DNA of 64,000 nt. It comes from Megascapheus bottae (taxonomy: Eukaryota > Chordata > Mammalia > Rodentia > Geomyidae). Position 1 is the first letter of the stretch. Every line of letters starts with the position of its first letter. The stretch is taken from NCBI GenBank assembly GCA_024803745.1, contig JANJXV010000002.1:38151001-38215000 (forward strand), given 5' to 3'. Below, piece after piece: positions 11,329-22,388 of the stretch. The position numbers and the translations under genes were made by a program. The notes beneath the pieces are model-generated. The model had not been told where the DNA came from, ran no database searches, and saw nothing but the letters and a program-made list of their open reading frames with translations.

Positions 11329-11929
11329 TCATTGGCTTTATAGTCAAACCAAATATACAATAGAGAATGCCTGAGAGTGGAAACATTGATTGCTTCTAGA
11401 ACTCTGTCTCTGACCAGGGATTTGGGTGGGAAAGTCTTTTTAATTTTTTTGGTGTAGAGAATGCACAAGAAATACAAGTAAGGTCAATCAGAGTACTTTT
11501 CCCCAGACATCCCTGCTTGAGTGACACAGAAGACTCCTTTATATTTCGAGGTCAAGGGACTAAGCTGCAGATGTGAGCATTGTACTGGTGATTATCATTA
11601 CTTCTGTATGGAAGCAGTCCAGTTTAAAAATAAAGTGATATATAGAAGGGAGTATAGCTAACAAACACAGAGAAAAAACATTCAGTGACATAGCTTAAAC
11701 CCCCGAATGTATATATGCCTGAAGCCTCTTTAGTTCTAAAGTTGGGGGAGTTAGGTCTTTCTCTTTCCTTTATTACCTCTATTCTTAGAGTATGAGTTGC
11801 CATTCTGCCATCTGCAGCTGAAGTCTTTGAAAAATGCTCTATCTGTGGCCCTACATTCAAAAATAATTAGAAATCCAGGTGAAAGCAAATGGATATAGCA
11901 TTCAAACTCCAAAAGGAGATTGTCTCTTT

Positions 11930-12158
11930 TTTTTTGTCATGGGGCTTGAACTCAGGGCCTGGGCACTGTCCTTGAGCTTTCTTTGCTCAAGGTTAGCAAT
12001 CTACCATGTTGAGGCACAGCTCCACTTCTGATTTTTAGGTGCTTAATTATGGGTAAGATTCATGAACTTTTCTGCCCAGGCTGGCTTTCAACCTCCATCC
12101 TCAGATCTCAGCCCCTCAAGTAGCTAGGATTACAGACATAAGCACCAGTTCCTGGCTG
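11930..12158 (-). repeat. B1-Geo dimeric SINE
   Basis: Starts at a T run, then gtcatggggcttgaactcag, ggcctgggcactgtcc, the linker gcttaattatgggtaag, and the 7SL half ending gattacagacataagcacc. Confidence 0.87.
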
Positions 12159-12750
12159 AGAGCGTATCTTTAAAAGTCTATTTTTATCTCCAGTTGTGGT
12201 AAGTTCTAAAAGCAGAGGTTAAGACATATTTTCCATATAAGTGCATATTTCTGGATATGTGATGGAAGGAAGGTTCTAGAACAGTTGGGGAAAAAAGGGC
12301 CAAACAGATTGCCATTCTTAGATGCAGTCTGTTTTGTGAGGCACTGTTTGAACGGTAGGGACACATAGCTTCAATAAATCTGATGCAACCACAATTTTCT
12401 CAGAACAGTACTGTTTGTGGCAGAGTTTTGCCTTGAAAGCCCTCCCCCTGCACATTTCCCCCTTCAATGTGAAGCTAATCCTGGGCTGCCCTAGGTTTCT
12501 CTCTGCTGCTCTGACTTCTTGTGACAGGTGAGGATACCTAGACAAAGGGCTCTGCTCTGCAAAGGGACATCCTCCAGCCAGAACCAGGTCAGACGTTTAT
12601 ATCCCATGCTAAAAAAGGTGGCTTACAGCTGGCTTTCCCACAAGGAGCCTTGCTGGGAAGGAGAATGGGGAAGGAATGGGGGCTTTTTCTCTTGTTCTTG
12701 AGTCCTAGTTTTGAATGCAGAAGTTCTGGCCTTCCTGGGAAATTCTCAGT

Positions 12751-12884
<134 letters not shown>

Positions 12885-12939
12885 ATGGGATGGCTTGGGA
12901 GGGTGAAAGTACAGCTGGACCTGCTATTAGCCGATATTA

Positions 12940-12954
12940 CCAGTAGATGGCGCT
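12940..12954 (+). promoter_or_regulatory. Candidate CTCF-binding site
   Basis: The 15-mer ccagtagatggcgct fits the CTCF core consensus CCASYAGRKGGCR at all 13 positions. It is not inside a SINE that I can recognise and lies 56 bp past the Z-prone tract. Occupancy is inference; a 13-bp degenerate match occurs by chance at appreciable rate genome-wide. Confidence 0.5.
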
Positions 12955-13684
12955 CCAACTTTGTCATCTTTTCTTTTGGGGGGTGGGTGGAAAGAGTCTT
13001 GAAATGCTACAATCTTAGCACAACTAAGGTAATTTTGACTTTGTTGTCATCCTCTGTGAAGCTGAATTCATTTTCTAGCTGGAACTGTGCAATGGTATGT
13101 TTTGGACAGAACCAGTTTTATTATAGCGTCATTCTTATGAGTGGGGTTTCTTCTCTTCTTTCCTTTCAACTTGGCTTACCTTCTTCTGTACTGCCTAACC
13201 TCCAGGCATGCGAAGCAGCCTGGAGGACCCCAGGCCTTCTCTATGGTGCTGGGGTACCAGATCAATGTTTGTTGAAATTTCTAATCTGTCCCAAGTTGAC
13301 AATAGTATCATGTGAATTCAAAATGAGTAATTAGCAAAATGGGCTAAAGAGCTATGCAAACTACAATTACCATTTTATTACTTTTAGTTTCAACAGACAC
13401 GAAATTACATTTTAATAAACAGAATGAAAACAAAGTTATATTGGAGAAAAGATTTACTAAAATCATATAGTTGCTTACTAAAAGTGTCTGCATCTATGAT
13501 TAATAGAAGGACTCAATTACTTTTGTAAGTTGCAGGGCTGTTTCATAATCACAGGAAAATAATAGGTCTCCTTAGTGAGGTACATCTATGTACCTTAAGT
13601 TAGCCATATGGATAATATAAACTTTTGTTTTGTTTTCAATATGAATACTTTTGCTCCTTTGGCCACAACCTCAGTTTTTTTTCA

Positions 13685-13900
13685 GATAGTACCATGAGAC
13701 TTTACCTTGAGCTGGCCTTCAACCACAGTCCTTCGTTCTCTGCCTTCCAAGCAGCTGAGATGAAGGTGTGAACCATCACACCTACCTTTGTCTAAAATAG
13801 AGTCTCAATAACTGTTTTGCTTGGACTGTCCTTGATCTACCATCTTTCCATCTCTGTCTCTCACTTAGGATTCTAAGCATGTGCTACCTGCTTTAAATAA
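13685..13900 (-). repeat. Diverged B1-like remnants
   Basis: Two adjacent 7SL-type complements. The first spans about 13685-13790 (gagctggccttcaaccac, cttccaagcagctgagatg, gtgaaccatcacacctacc). The second spans about 13798-13900 (gagtctcaataactgttttg, cttggactgtccttgatct, taggattctaagcatgtgc). Old copies with approximate ends. Confidence 0.5.
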
Positions 13901-14454
13901 TAAGCTTCTAATGTAAATATCCCAGATTGTTACTTGCTAAATTTATCTTATTCAAAGTTGGAGTAACTGCCAACACTACTTATAAGGGATAATGTGTATC
14001 TCAACGGTTCCTATATTTTGTGTTCATCATATCCATAATAGACAAACTAGAATACCATGTAAGTTTCAGATGACGTTGGAACAGATTAAAGAATCCACTT
14101 CGAATCATATTTTTCTTCTGGCCTTGTTCTTGTTCAAGCTCAGTTACTTCCTGCTGCTTCCCTGTGATTTCCCCCAGGGTGTGTGGGCTTCTACTTGAGA
14201 GGGCTAGCACTGGGGCTCTTCTTGGCAAGATTGCTCTAGGGGCCAAGGCGGCAGGGAGGTCACCTTGTGTTGCAGGAGATCATCCTGGAAAATGGCAAAA
14301 GGTGTAGAGGTAGAGGAGCTCCTGCTCCTTGCTTCAGGTTGAGACCACTTATGCCCAGACTTCTGTGGGGCAAGGCTGAAAATCTCTCATTGGAGCAAGC
14401 CTTGCTCCCTGCCTTGTCTTCTTGGCCTTCTTTTCTCCTTGCCAGCTTTCCTTC

Positions 14455-14718
14455 CAAACCTCCCTCCCTCCCTCTCTCTACCTCTTTTCCTCTCCTTCCC
14501 TCCCTCTCTCCCCCTCCCTCTCCCTCTCCCCCTCTCCATCTCCCTCTCCCCCTCCCTCTCTCCCTCTCCCCCTCCCTCTCTCCCTCTCCCCCTCCCTCTC
14601 TCCCTCTCCCCCTCCCTCTTTTCCTCTCTTTTTCCCTCTTCCTCTCCCTCTTCTTCTTCCTCTCCCTCCTCCTTCTCTCCCTCTCCCTCCCCTTCTCCTT
14701 ATCCCTGTCCCCCTCCTT
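14455..14718. repeat. Pyrimidine minisatellite, (CCCTCTCC...)n
   Basis: Pure C/T over about 260 bp. The core 14515-14620 is a tandem array of a roughly 22-bp unit (ccctctccccctccctctct). All three frames stay open as Pro/Ser/Leu repeats, explaining overlapping open frames that are not genes. Potential triplex or i-motif/G4 former. Confidence 0.93.
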
Positions 14719-15419
14719 TAATTAGGCACTTGCACAGAATCTGTCTCTATTTGCTTTCAGGGAACATGTGACACTCCTCCGTTCTGGGGTATTTGAGAAA
14801 TGACGTGGTAGAACCTGACAATCTTTCTCTATTTGGATTCTTTTGTTCTCATTGCTGGTAACATAATCCCGGAAATACAACCTGATTTACATTCCTTGGC
14901 AGTTTAGAAACCAGACAAACAGGATGTTTAATGTTCTGAATTTTCTTTGTGCCACATCTTCACAAACACTTAACATGTGTGTTGCTTTACATAGGCCTGT
15001 GTTCTTTTTTCCTTCTGCTTTGAGTTCAATGAAACTAAATCCAATGGTTTATCCTTAGTACAGATAAATGGTAAAGGTTCTTTCTTCTAAGGATTTGAAG
15101 TGTGATTAAAATAATTTTTAGGGAGAGATAGATGAAGGAAGAGAAGAGGGGAGAATGCAGTAAAAAAAACCAAACATCCAATTTACAAGTCAGGGAAGGG
15201 ACGACTAGAGGCGTGGCATGAGTGAGGCTGTTAAAAGGGGTGGCATTGATCAAGATGCAGTGTGCTCACAAACTGCTTTGTTAAATGATGACTTCTTTGT
15301 AGACCTACCTAAAGGTTATAAAATATTTAAGACAAAAACATTTTATGTTTTTTTTTCTGGATTTTGTGTGTGTGTTGGGGGGAGGATATGGGTGTGATTG
15401 TGTGTGCATGTGTGCATTA

Positions 15420-15645
15420 GGGATTGAACTCAGGGCCTGGATACTGTCCTTTAGCATTTATTTATTTAATTTTTGCTCAAGACTTGTACCTTATCATTTA
15501 AGCCCCACTCTACTTCTGGATTTGTGCTGGTTCACAAGAGCTAAGAGTTCACAAACTTCTCTGCCTGGGAGGGCTTTGAATGACAATCCTCAGTTCTCAG
15601 CATCCTGAGTAGCTAGGATTCCAGGCACGGAGCCACTAGCACCCC
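15420..15645 (-). repeat. B1-Geo dimeric SINE, diverged
   Basis: Complement of Geo (gattgaactcagggcctgg), a T/A-rich insertion, linker-equivalent ggttcacaagagctaagagt, then the 7SL half (tcagcatcctgagtagctag, gattccaggcacggagcc). Confidence 0.75.
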
Positions 15646-16124
15646 ATTTTTCTGCTATCTTATTCAACAAGAGTTACTACGATTGCTTCAGGTACCTATT
15701 ATTCTACTTCATAATTTTCATTTGGATGCACTTAGCCTTATCGGAGAAGTGGGGTGAATGGAAAAGCATAGAGACTTTAGGTGATTAATTGGGTGTCACA
15801 GATGGTTAACGACAAAGGGTTTGAACCTAGGAGCTCAAGAACTCAACTTTGCTGCTAATGTTTACCTGAGCCTTCCTTCTGGAGATGTCAGGCCTGCTGG
15901 ACTCAGTGGATGGGAATTCATCAGATTGATGTTGTGACTTCCTTTCCTGTTTTGTTTTGCATAGATGCCCTGTAGGTCTCTGAAAAGAGGACTCAAAGCC
16001 ACAAGTGAGTTGGGAGCTGGGTCGACTGTTAAAGGGGATGCTTTGTCTTTAATTCTGCTCTATCAAATCCCTCCCTAGCTTGGATTCTCTGCTGAAGTCC
16101 TCCTGCAAACAAAACTTTGTTTAG

Positions 16125-16318
16125 CCAGCTGCTAGTGGCTCGTGCCTGTCATCCTAGCTACTTAGGAGGCTTGAGATCAGAGGATTATAGTTCAAAGCCA
16201 GCATAGGTGGAAATGTCTGTGAGACTCTTACCTCCACTGAACCACCAAAGTGGAAGTAGAGCTGAGGCTCAAATGGTAGAGCATCAGCTTGAATAAAAAG
16301 AGCCCCAGTGCCAGCACG
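16125..16318 (+). repeat. B1-Geo dimeric SINE
   Basis: Left half agccagctgctagtggctcg and tcctagctacttaggaggc; linker ccaccaaagtggaagtagag; right half gaggctcaaatggtagagca, ending near gtgccagcacggg. The following CA array replaces the usual A-rich tail. Confidence 0.85.
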
Positions 16319-16319
16319 G

Positions 16320-16372
<53 letters not shown>
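16319..16372. repeat. (CA)n microsatellite in a SINE tail
   Basis: About 26 CA units directly at the 3' end of the preceding B1-Geo SINE; such tails commonly seed microsatellites. Confidence 0.96.
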
Positions 16373-16373
<1 letters not shown>

Positions 16374-17094
16374 GCACACATGGACACACTCACCAAATAA
16401 AACCATTGCTTACCCTTTCTGGACTAGGTGACTGAATTTCACAAGGTTTATCATAGCCAGGTGTTCTCCACACCTGGTATGTCTGATCTGCAGAGCAAAT
16501 GCAGTCATGGATCAACACGGCAGGACTCATTGTAGACCACACAATTCATCATTCTAGGTTTCTGATTTGTTTCTTGAAACTTGCTATGTTCCCAGAATGG
16601 GAAACAGACAGCTTCATTTATCACACAGGCCTTGTGCTGTTTCTCAGCCTTTCCCTCCAGGTCCCTCACCATCCCCAAATTTCTGATGCGGTGGCTCATC
16701 ATAGGGGTGTCTCCAAGACCCCTCCCTCCTCCCTCCCCCTTCTCACTTTCCTGGACTCAGCTCTTCCATAGTGACTGCTGTGACTGCAGGCTAAAGTGCT
16801 CACCTTCTCTGGAGGTGAACAGGCAGCAAGTTCATGTCTCGTGTTGCTATTTACAGTTCTTTGCCAATAGTTACATTGTGTGCATATGATCTAACTGCCT
16901 GTCATTGTCAAAAGACCACTGGAGTGGGAATTGGTTATGCTAAATTTTTGTGTCACCTTTGACACTAAACATTTGTCTGAGCTTAGGTGGGCTGTTTTAT
17001 TTCTCCAGACTTTCATAAACTCACTAAATAAAAAAAAACTCACTTGATTAATGTTCTCCTCTCCTTCCTTCCTCCCTCATCACTTCTTTCTTGG

Positions 17095-17245
17095 TAAAAC
17101 TGAGGATTGAACTCAGCGACTCACATTTGGAAGGCAGATGCTCTACTACTCGAGCCAGCCTCCCTCTTTGTTCTGGCAGTGGGGTTCAAACTCAGGTTTG
17201 TGCTCTTACTTGGCTTTTCCATTCATGGCCGATGCTCTCTCACTT
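17095..17245 (-). repeat. Two ID-like monomers, diverged
   Basis: Complement of an ID body at 17095-17165 (gaggattgaactcagcgact, gcagatgctctactactcga) and a second weaker copy at about 17166-17245 (ggggttcaaactcaggtttg, gccgatgctctctcac). Confidence 0.5.
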
Positions 17246-17829
17246 TGCATATCCATCACCTCAAGCATTTGATCATGTCAAAACATACAATACCTAATTG
17301 TACATTTAACAGCAGTCACCCCACTGCACACCAGAACACCAGAACTTATTCTTGCAATCTTGCTATCTTCAGTTAGCCATGCTCTCCCCCTCCTCTTCTC
17401 CCCACCCCACTTTATCTCCAAATTTCTGCCCTTCCAGATTGGAATAAGACTGTTTAGGGATGGATGACCACCATGGTTTTGTCCCTTTCTTTCATAGACA
17501 TGCAAATGACATGACGTCCATGAATGTTAAATGCATGTTTCTATGGTGATATTTGCTTTACTCAGTTAAGAAGAAGTAGCTTTGGGCCCTCAGGAAATCA
17601 TCTAAGGGAGTGAACTTTCAGACCAAGGTTCAGCAAGTGGAGAAGCGTAGGTGCTAAGGTGCTCTAGGTCTGCAATGGGGGAGACTGAACAAGTATAATT
17701 TTTTAAATATTATTCATTTTAGCCTCCATTCAAAGGGATGGGGAAAGTTAGAGGCAGCAGGTGACTAAGTGGGAGCATTCAGATAGAAGAAAGTAGACTT
17801 TGTGCTCTTCTTGTTTGAATGGGTTCTGC

Positions 17830-18480
17830 TTAATATCTTTGGAGTTTGGCATTGAAATGTAGAGGGAGAGGCCCCACAATGAGTTTGGCAGGTTCATCGA
17901 GCTGAGCTCTGTCAATTATACCATGCTCTTTCCAACAAGACAGGAGGGCCTGTGAAATTTAACAGTGTCTGTCACCACTTGACATATTGGCTAAAACAAA
18001 AGCAGATTGAGGAAATGACTCACAATAGTTAATTGTTTCAATAGTTAGACTTTCCCATCTGCACAGTGTGTTGAATTTGATGACATGTGATGGGAACTTG
18101 GTGGAAAATTAATGCTCTAAATTGCTTCCAAGAAGTGAGCCTGTGCCTTTGCTTTTCTACAAGCTTTATGTCAGCATCAGATATCTCCATTTTATCTCCT
18201 TTTTAGCTTTGGCCAGACTGCAGAGTATCTTGATTTAGGGAATAGGAGAAGAAAAAGCCTGAGCATTTGTAATAAAGGAAAAACATTCCATGAATAATAA
18301 CTCAAAATCAGCTTTTTTTTCACTGAAAGAATGGATTTTGTCTTTTGGCTCTGATAAACTCATAAGCAAAGGGAAAAATAGCCCAATATTTCATAAAGAG
18401 CCAAATTCAGGATGATATATGTGGAAACATTCATCTTCTCTTATCACATGAATACACAGCACATCTTGCTTCAGAATCTA
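17830..18480. other. Candidate conserved non-coding segment
   Basis: About 650 bp with no recognised repeat, no microsatellite and complex sequence (for example gtcaccacttgacatattgg near 17971 and gttaattgtttcaatagtta near 18027). CNE status is a guess to be tested by alignment. Confidence 0.2.
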
Positions 18481-18776
18481 TGATGCCACTCAATAAAATT
18501 TATCATTGCTGATCAGAAACCATTCATTTACAACAGTAGCGCTGAATGTATAGCTCTGTGGTTTAAGTTCATCTGTGATAGATATAGGCCGTTTCACTGA
18601 ATGGACTTTCTTTGAAGATACTCCTTTGAAATGCAACTTTATGATTACCAAACTACTCACAGACCTAAGGAATAACTTTTTCTTCTGCAGGTGTGGGTGT
18701 CAACTAAGGAAAGGAAATTTCCTCATGGAAATCTGCCACAGGAAATAAAGCTGAGCTTGGTAAATAATAAAGTTGA

Positions 18777-18880
18777 TTTTTTTTAGTTGATTGGGTTTTA
18801 TTTTTGATATTTTTAAGTAGTTGAACAAAGAGGTTACCTTCAGCTTGATCAATATCACCCTTTGAAGGTTAATTCTTTTG
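18777..18880 (-). repeat. Possible old L1 3' end
   Basis: A T-rich start followed by agtagttgaacaaagaggtt and accttcagcttgatcaat resembles the complement of an older L1 3' UTR terminus. Match judged from memory of similar tails. Confidence 0.3.
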
Positions 18881-19028
18881 AAAAGCCTTTCTAGCATTTT
18901 TCTTGTTGGATATCTACAAATGAATGTATGTTTAAACTGTACTAGAAGCTAATAACCAATATTTATGAGAAAGTACTAGGAATTGTCCCTGTAAACAAAG
19001 TTCCTTAGTGTCACTCAAACTACTACCA

Positions 19029-19052
19029 GCATTATTATTATTATTATATTAT
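19029..19052. repeat. (ATT)n short tandem repeat
   Basis: Short imperfect trinucleotide array at the tail end of the adjoining minus-strand SINE. Confidence 0.85.
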
Positions 19053-19054
19053 TT

Positions 19055-19294
19055 ATTATTGCTGGTCTTGAGGCTTGAACTCAGGGCCTGGGCACTGGCC
19101 CTGAGCCTCTTTGTGCTCTAAGCTAGTGCTCTACCACTTGAGTCACATAGTGCCACTTGCAGCCTTTTCTGAGTAGTGTATTGGAGATTACAGTTTCATG
19201 TGCTATCCTGTCTAGGTAGGCCTTGAACCGTAGTCTTCAGATCTGAGTCTCCTGAGTAGCTAAGATTATAGGCATGTAGCACTAGCACTGGGCT
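19055..19294 (-). repeat. B1-Geo dimeric SINE
   Basis: gtcttgaggcttgaactcag, ggcctgggcactggcc, gtgctctaccacttgagtca, then the 7SL half with gtctcctgagtagctaagat and ataggcatgtagcactagc. Confidence 0.85.
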
Positions 19295-19334
19295 CCAGCA
19301 ACCTATTTTAATTAGCTGTTTGAAAGTGCAATGT

Positions 19335-19527
19335 CTGGACCGGGAGTTTGGCCTAGTAGTAGAGTGCCTGCCTAGCATGCATGAAGACCCAGGTTTGATT
19401 CTCAGTACCACATACATAGAAAAGGCCAGAAATGATGATGTGGCTCAATTGGTGGAACTCTAGCCTTGAGAAATCTCAACTATAGCACTCTGGCCCCCAG
19501 TTAAAGCTGCAGAACTGGCAAAAAAGG
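19335..19527 (+). mobile_element. IDL-Geo dimeric SINE
   Basis: The left ID-like half begins ggaccgggagtttggcctag and reaches tctcagtaccacatacatag. The Geo half contains gatgtggctcaattggtgg and ends gaactggcaaaaaa. Flanking repeats gaaagtgcaatgt (19322-19334) and gaaagtacaatgt (19528-19540) differ by one base, defining both ends. Confidence 0.92.
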
Positions 19528-19876
19528 GAAAGTACAATGTTTTCTGAATGGACTGGGTTTAAGGAATTATGAATCTTGTTTAATAAAGAACAACAATAAC
19601 AAAAATAAACATAAGTTGAGGCCTAAGATTTTGAAGAATTGTGATGGAGGAAAAAAACACTATTCTTTTACACATTTCAATGGGGCAAAATCCAAATAAT
19701 GAGCCTACTTCAAAAAGATTGCAGCTCCCATTAACAAGGATTTAGAACATTCTAGGATGTCTCCAGAACAAAAGAGGTTCCCCACTTCTTTCTTTGGGAA
19801 TTCTGGTGCACATTGACAGCTAGAAAATGGTTTATTGTATAAAATAAGCTGTTCACAGTCTAATAATATGTAGTTT

Positions 19877-20108
19877 AGCTGGATACCAGTGGCTCACACC
19901 TGTAACCCTAAGTACATAGGAGGCTGATATCTGTAGATTGTAGTTAGTAGCCAACCTGGGCAGGAAAGTCCCCAATACTCTTTTATTTTTCAATCAACCA
20001 CCAAAAAGCCACACTTGGGGCTATGGCTCAGGTAGTAGAGTACTAGCCTTGAGCAAAAAAGCTCAGGGGCAATGCTTAGGTCTTGAGTTCAAATCCCAGT
20101 ACCAACAC
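19877..20108 (+). repeat. B1-Geo dimeric SINE
   Basis: agctggataccagtggctca, cataggaggctgatatctg, linker atcaaccaccaaaaagccac, Geo half ggctatggctcaggtagtag, ending tgagttcaaatcccagtacc. Confidence 0.88.
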
Positions 20109-20190
20109 ATGCATATGCATACGCATACAGGCATGCATGCATGCTCACATACACATACACACACAGAATATATATATATATATATATCTT
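20109..20190. repeat. CA/TA-rich tail repeat
   Basis: Imperfect (CATA)/(GCAT) units, then CA repeats and about ten TA dinucleotides, immediately 3' of a B1-Geo SINE. Confidence 0.85.
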
Positions 20191-20249
20191 AAGGAAGACT
20201 GTCACAGTATAAGAAATGTGTTCATTCCTTCTTTAAAAAATAATTGCAA

Positions 20250-20480
20250 TAGTTGTGTATCAGTAGCTCACATTTGTAATCCTAACTACTCTAGTGGCTA
20301 AGATCTAAGGATTACAGGATTGCAGTTTGAAGCTAGCCGGGGCAGGAACCTCCATGACACTCGTATCTCCATTCACCACTCTAAAGCCAGAGCAGAACAG
20401 AGGCTCATGTGGTAGAGCCTAACCTTGAAGTAACTCGGACTGTCTAGGGCCTGAGTTCAAGGTCCAGGTTCAGCACATAT
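20250..20480 (+). repeat. B1-Geo dimeric SINE, diverged
   Basis: gttgtgtatcagtagctcac and cctaactactctagtggcta in the left half; ggctcatgtggtagagccta and ggcctgagttcaaggtccag in the right half. Confidence 0.78.
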
Positions 20481-21496
20481 GCATGAAAAATAAAATAATT
20501 AAAACAACAAAACAAAGTTGGCAGGGAAGAGAAGACAGAGGTGTGGTGCAAATAATGCCCAGTATTTCATTGAGTGTCTTGGCACACTGGGTCACAACTG
20601 CATTCCCTGGACTGAGACTAGCTCAAAGGGTTTGTGCCATCTCTATTGTAGATAGGGACCTCTGACTGTTTGGATTCTTAGAGGGCAGGGGGCAGCCTTG
20701 CAAACCCAATATTCCTTCCTTGGAGAGGGGAATAACTCAGTCCCCATCCCATAGCCTAATAGGAAAAGTAAATTGCTTGTCATCTTCTCTGAAAGAGACT
20801 TTTTTGTTTTTGTGGATTCTGTCTAAAGCTGTCACAAAATAGAAATTATGAATCACAAGAACATTAGTGCAATAATTTTGCTCATGTAGACGGATGAAAA
20901 TGGGACTTAATTCCTTTTTCTTGCAGAATCTCTGAATTCCAGTTCATATTTCTTTATGTGAACATGACTTTTCCCCTCTGGATTTATGTTGAAGCTGAGC
21001 AAGCATTCCTGGTGAAATTAAGCACACGTATAAACAATAGATTTGGACAGCTCAATTTTGGTCCTTGAACTCCATTAGAATTTCCCCCCTCCTCTACTTT
21101 ATGACAATTCCTGGTTCTTTGCTTCTGTAACTCACTTCTATATTGAAGATCAGATTTGTGCAATGGTATGCCAAATTGATATGGGACTATGCTGATTGTT
21201 TTGCTTAGGAAAAATGCTGAATTTAAGTTTGAAATGTTTGTATTTGACCAAACTTTTAGAAAAAAGGAGACAATATTCAAAGCTTAGGAACCATGATTGT
21301 ATTTTCTCGCTATTTTCTTGCAGTTTTTTCTAGCAGAGGTAGAGTAGGGTCTTGAGTCATCCTTGGCAGTGAAGAGATGAAATAAAGTTAAGGGAGACTG
21401 GTGGTATATTCCCAAGGAGTTGCAAACAAATGAGTTACTTTTCATCCTGTGGTCTATAGTCAGAAGAAATAATGATTAAAAGCTTAATGAAAGCAA

Positions 21497-21660
21497 GGGG
21501 TGGGGGAGAGAGTGAGAGAGAGAGCTGGGGAGAGAGTGAGAGAGAGAGCTGGGGAGAGAGTGAGAGAGAGAGCGAGGGAAAGAGAGAGAGAGAAAGAGAG
21601 AGAGACAGAGACAGACAGAGATGCACAGAGAGACAGAGAGACACAGAGAGAGATTCTCAG
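21497..21660. repeat. (GA)n-rich minisatellite
   Basis: Purine-only array. A 24-bp unit containing gagctggggagagagtgaga is repeated about three times, followed by GA and GACA repeats. Glu/Arg frames on one strand and Ser/Leu frames on the other are artefacts. Confidence 0.92.
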
Positions 21661-22069
21661 ACAGAAACCATCAGAAAAATGAAGTATGTACACATACCTC
21701 CCACTTCTTATTTTATAGATGAGAAACTTGAGGTTCAGAAAGGGTATTCAATTTGCCTACCTTGTAAAGCTGCAGTTCACATATAGAACATTTAGATCCT
21801 CTCACTTTTTGTGTTGTCCTTGATCTTCCAAGAAAGGAATTTATCGGGATTTTGTGTATATCCTTCTCATGAGGAGCCTGAAGGAAGAATGAGCAATGGA
21901 TAATAAACCAACGAATGCAAATAAAAGCAGACAAGGCATTGCTCAGGAAGAAGAGCTCAGCAGAATGGGGAAAGATCTTGGAGCTTGAGAGATGCTTTAA
22001 GTGGACAGAGTAAAGAGAAAGTTGGAGTCTCTGTCAACAAATTCAGGGCAGAAAGATGGTATAAAAGAT

Positions 22070-22342
22070 TGAAGTAGCTGGGCAATCATGGTTCAAAGCC
22101 AGCCTAGGTAAGAATCAGTGAGACTTTTTTTTAAAATATTTATTTTTATTGTAATCTATAGAGGAGTTACAGTTATATTCACCAGATAGTAGGTACATTA
22201 CTTCTCACACATTAATACCCCTTCTTTTATCTCTAATTAACCGCAAGAAAAAGAGAAATGAAGCTGTAGTAATAGCATGCCAGCCTTGAGCAATGAACTC
22301 AGGGATAGTGTGCAGGCCTTGGGAAAAAGCCCCAGACTCAGA

Positions 22343-22345
<3 letters not shown>
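22070..22345 (+). mobile_element. B1-Geo SINE interrupted by an L1 tail
   Basis: The left half is 22070-22128 (atcatggttcaaagccagcc, then gtgagact). The element resumes at 22225 with tttatctctaattaaccgca, the expected next segment, and continues through the Geo half (ccagccttgagcaatgaact) into a CA array. Confidence 0.8.
22129..22224 (-). mobile_element. L1 3'-terminal fragment inside a SINE
   Basis: Starts with a T-rich run, then tattgtaatctatagaggag, ttacagttatattcaccaga and acattaatacccc, the complement of the L1 3' end. Only about 95 bp long. The duplicated target is too short and T-rich to define. Confidence 0.8.

Positions 22346-22386
<41 letters not shown>
22346..22386. repeat. (CA)n microsatellite in a SINE tail
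   Basis: About 20 CA units directly following the interrupted B1-Geo copy. Confidence 0.95.

Positions 22387-22388
<2 letters not shown>

Noticed and set aside
14267..14771. Overlapping Pro/Ser/Leu-rich frames of 99-152 codons
   Set aside because: All three frames of a pure C/T minisatellite lack stops; not protein-coding.
19335..19527. tRNA gene within the SINE heads
   Set aside because: The box A/B-like words belong to tRNA-derived SINE monomers present in many copies, not to a functional tRNA gene.
21435..21786. Glu/Arg-rich and Ser/Leu-rich frames on opposite strands
   Set aside because: Direct translation of the GA minisatellite.
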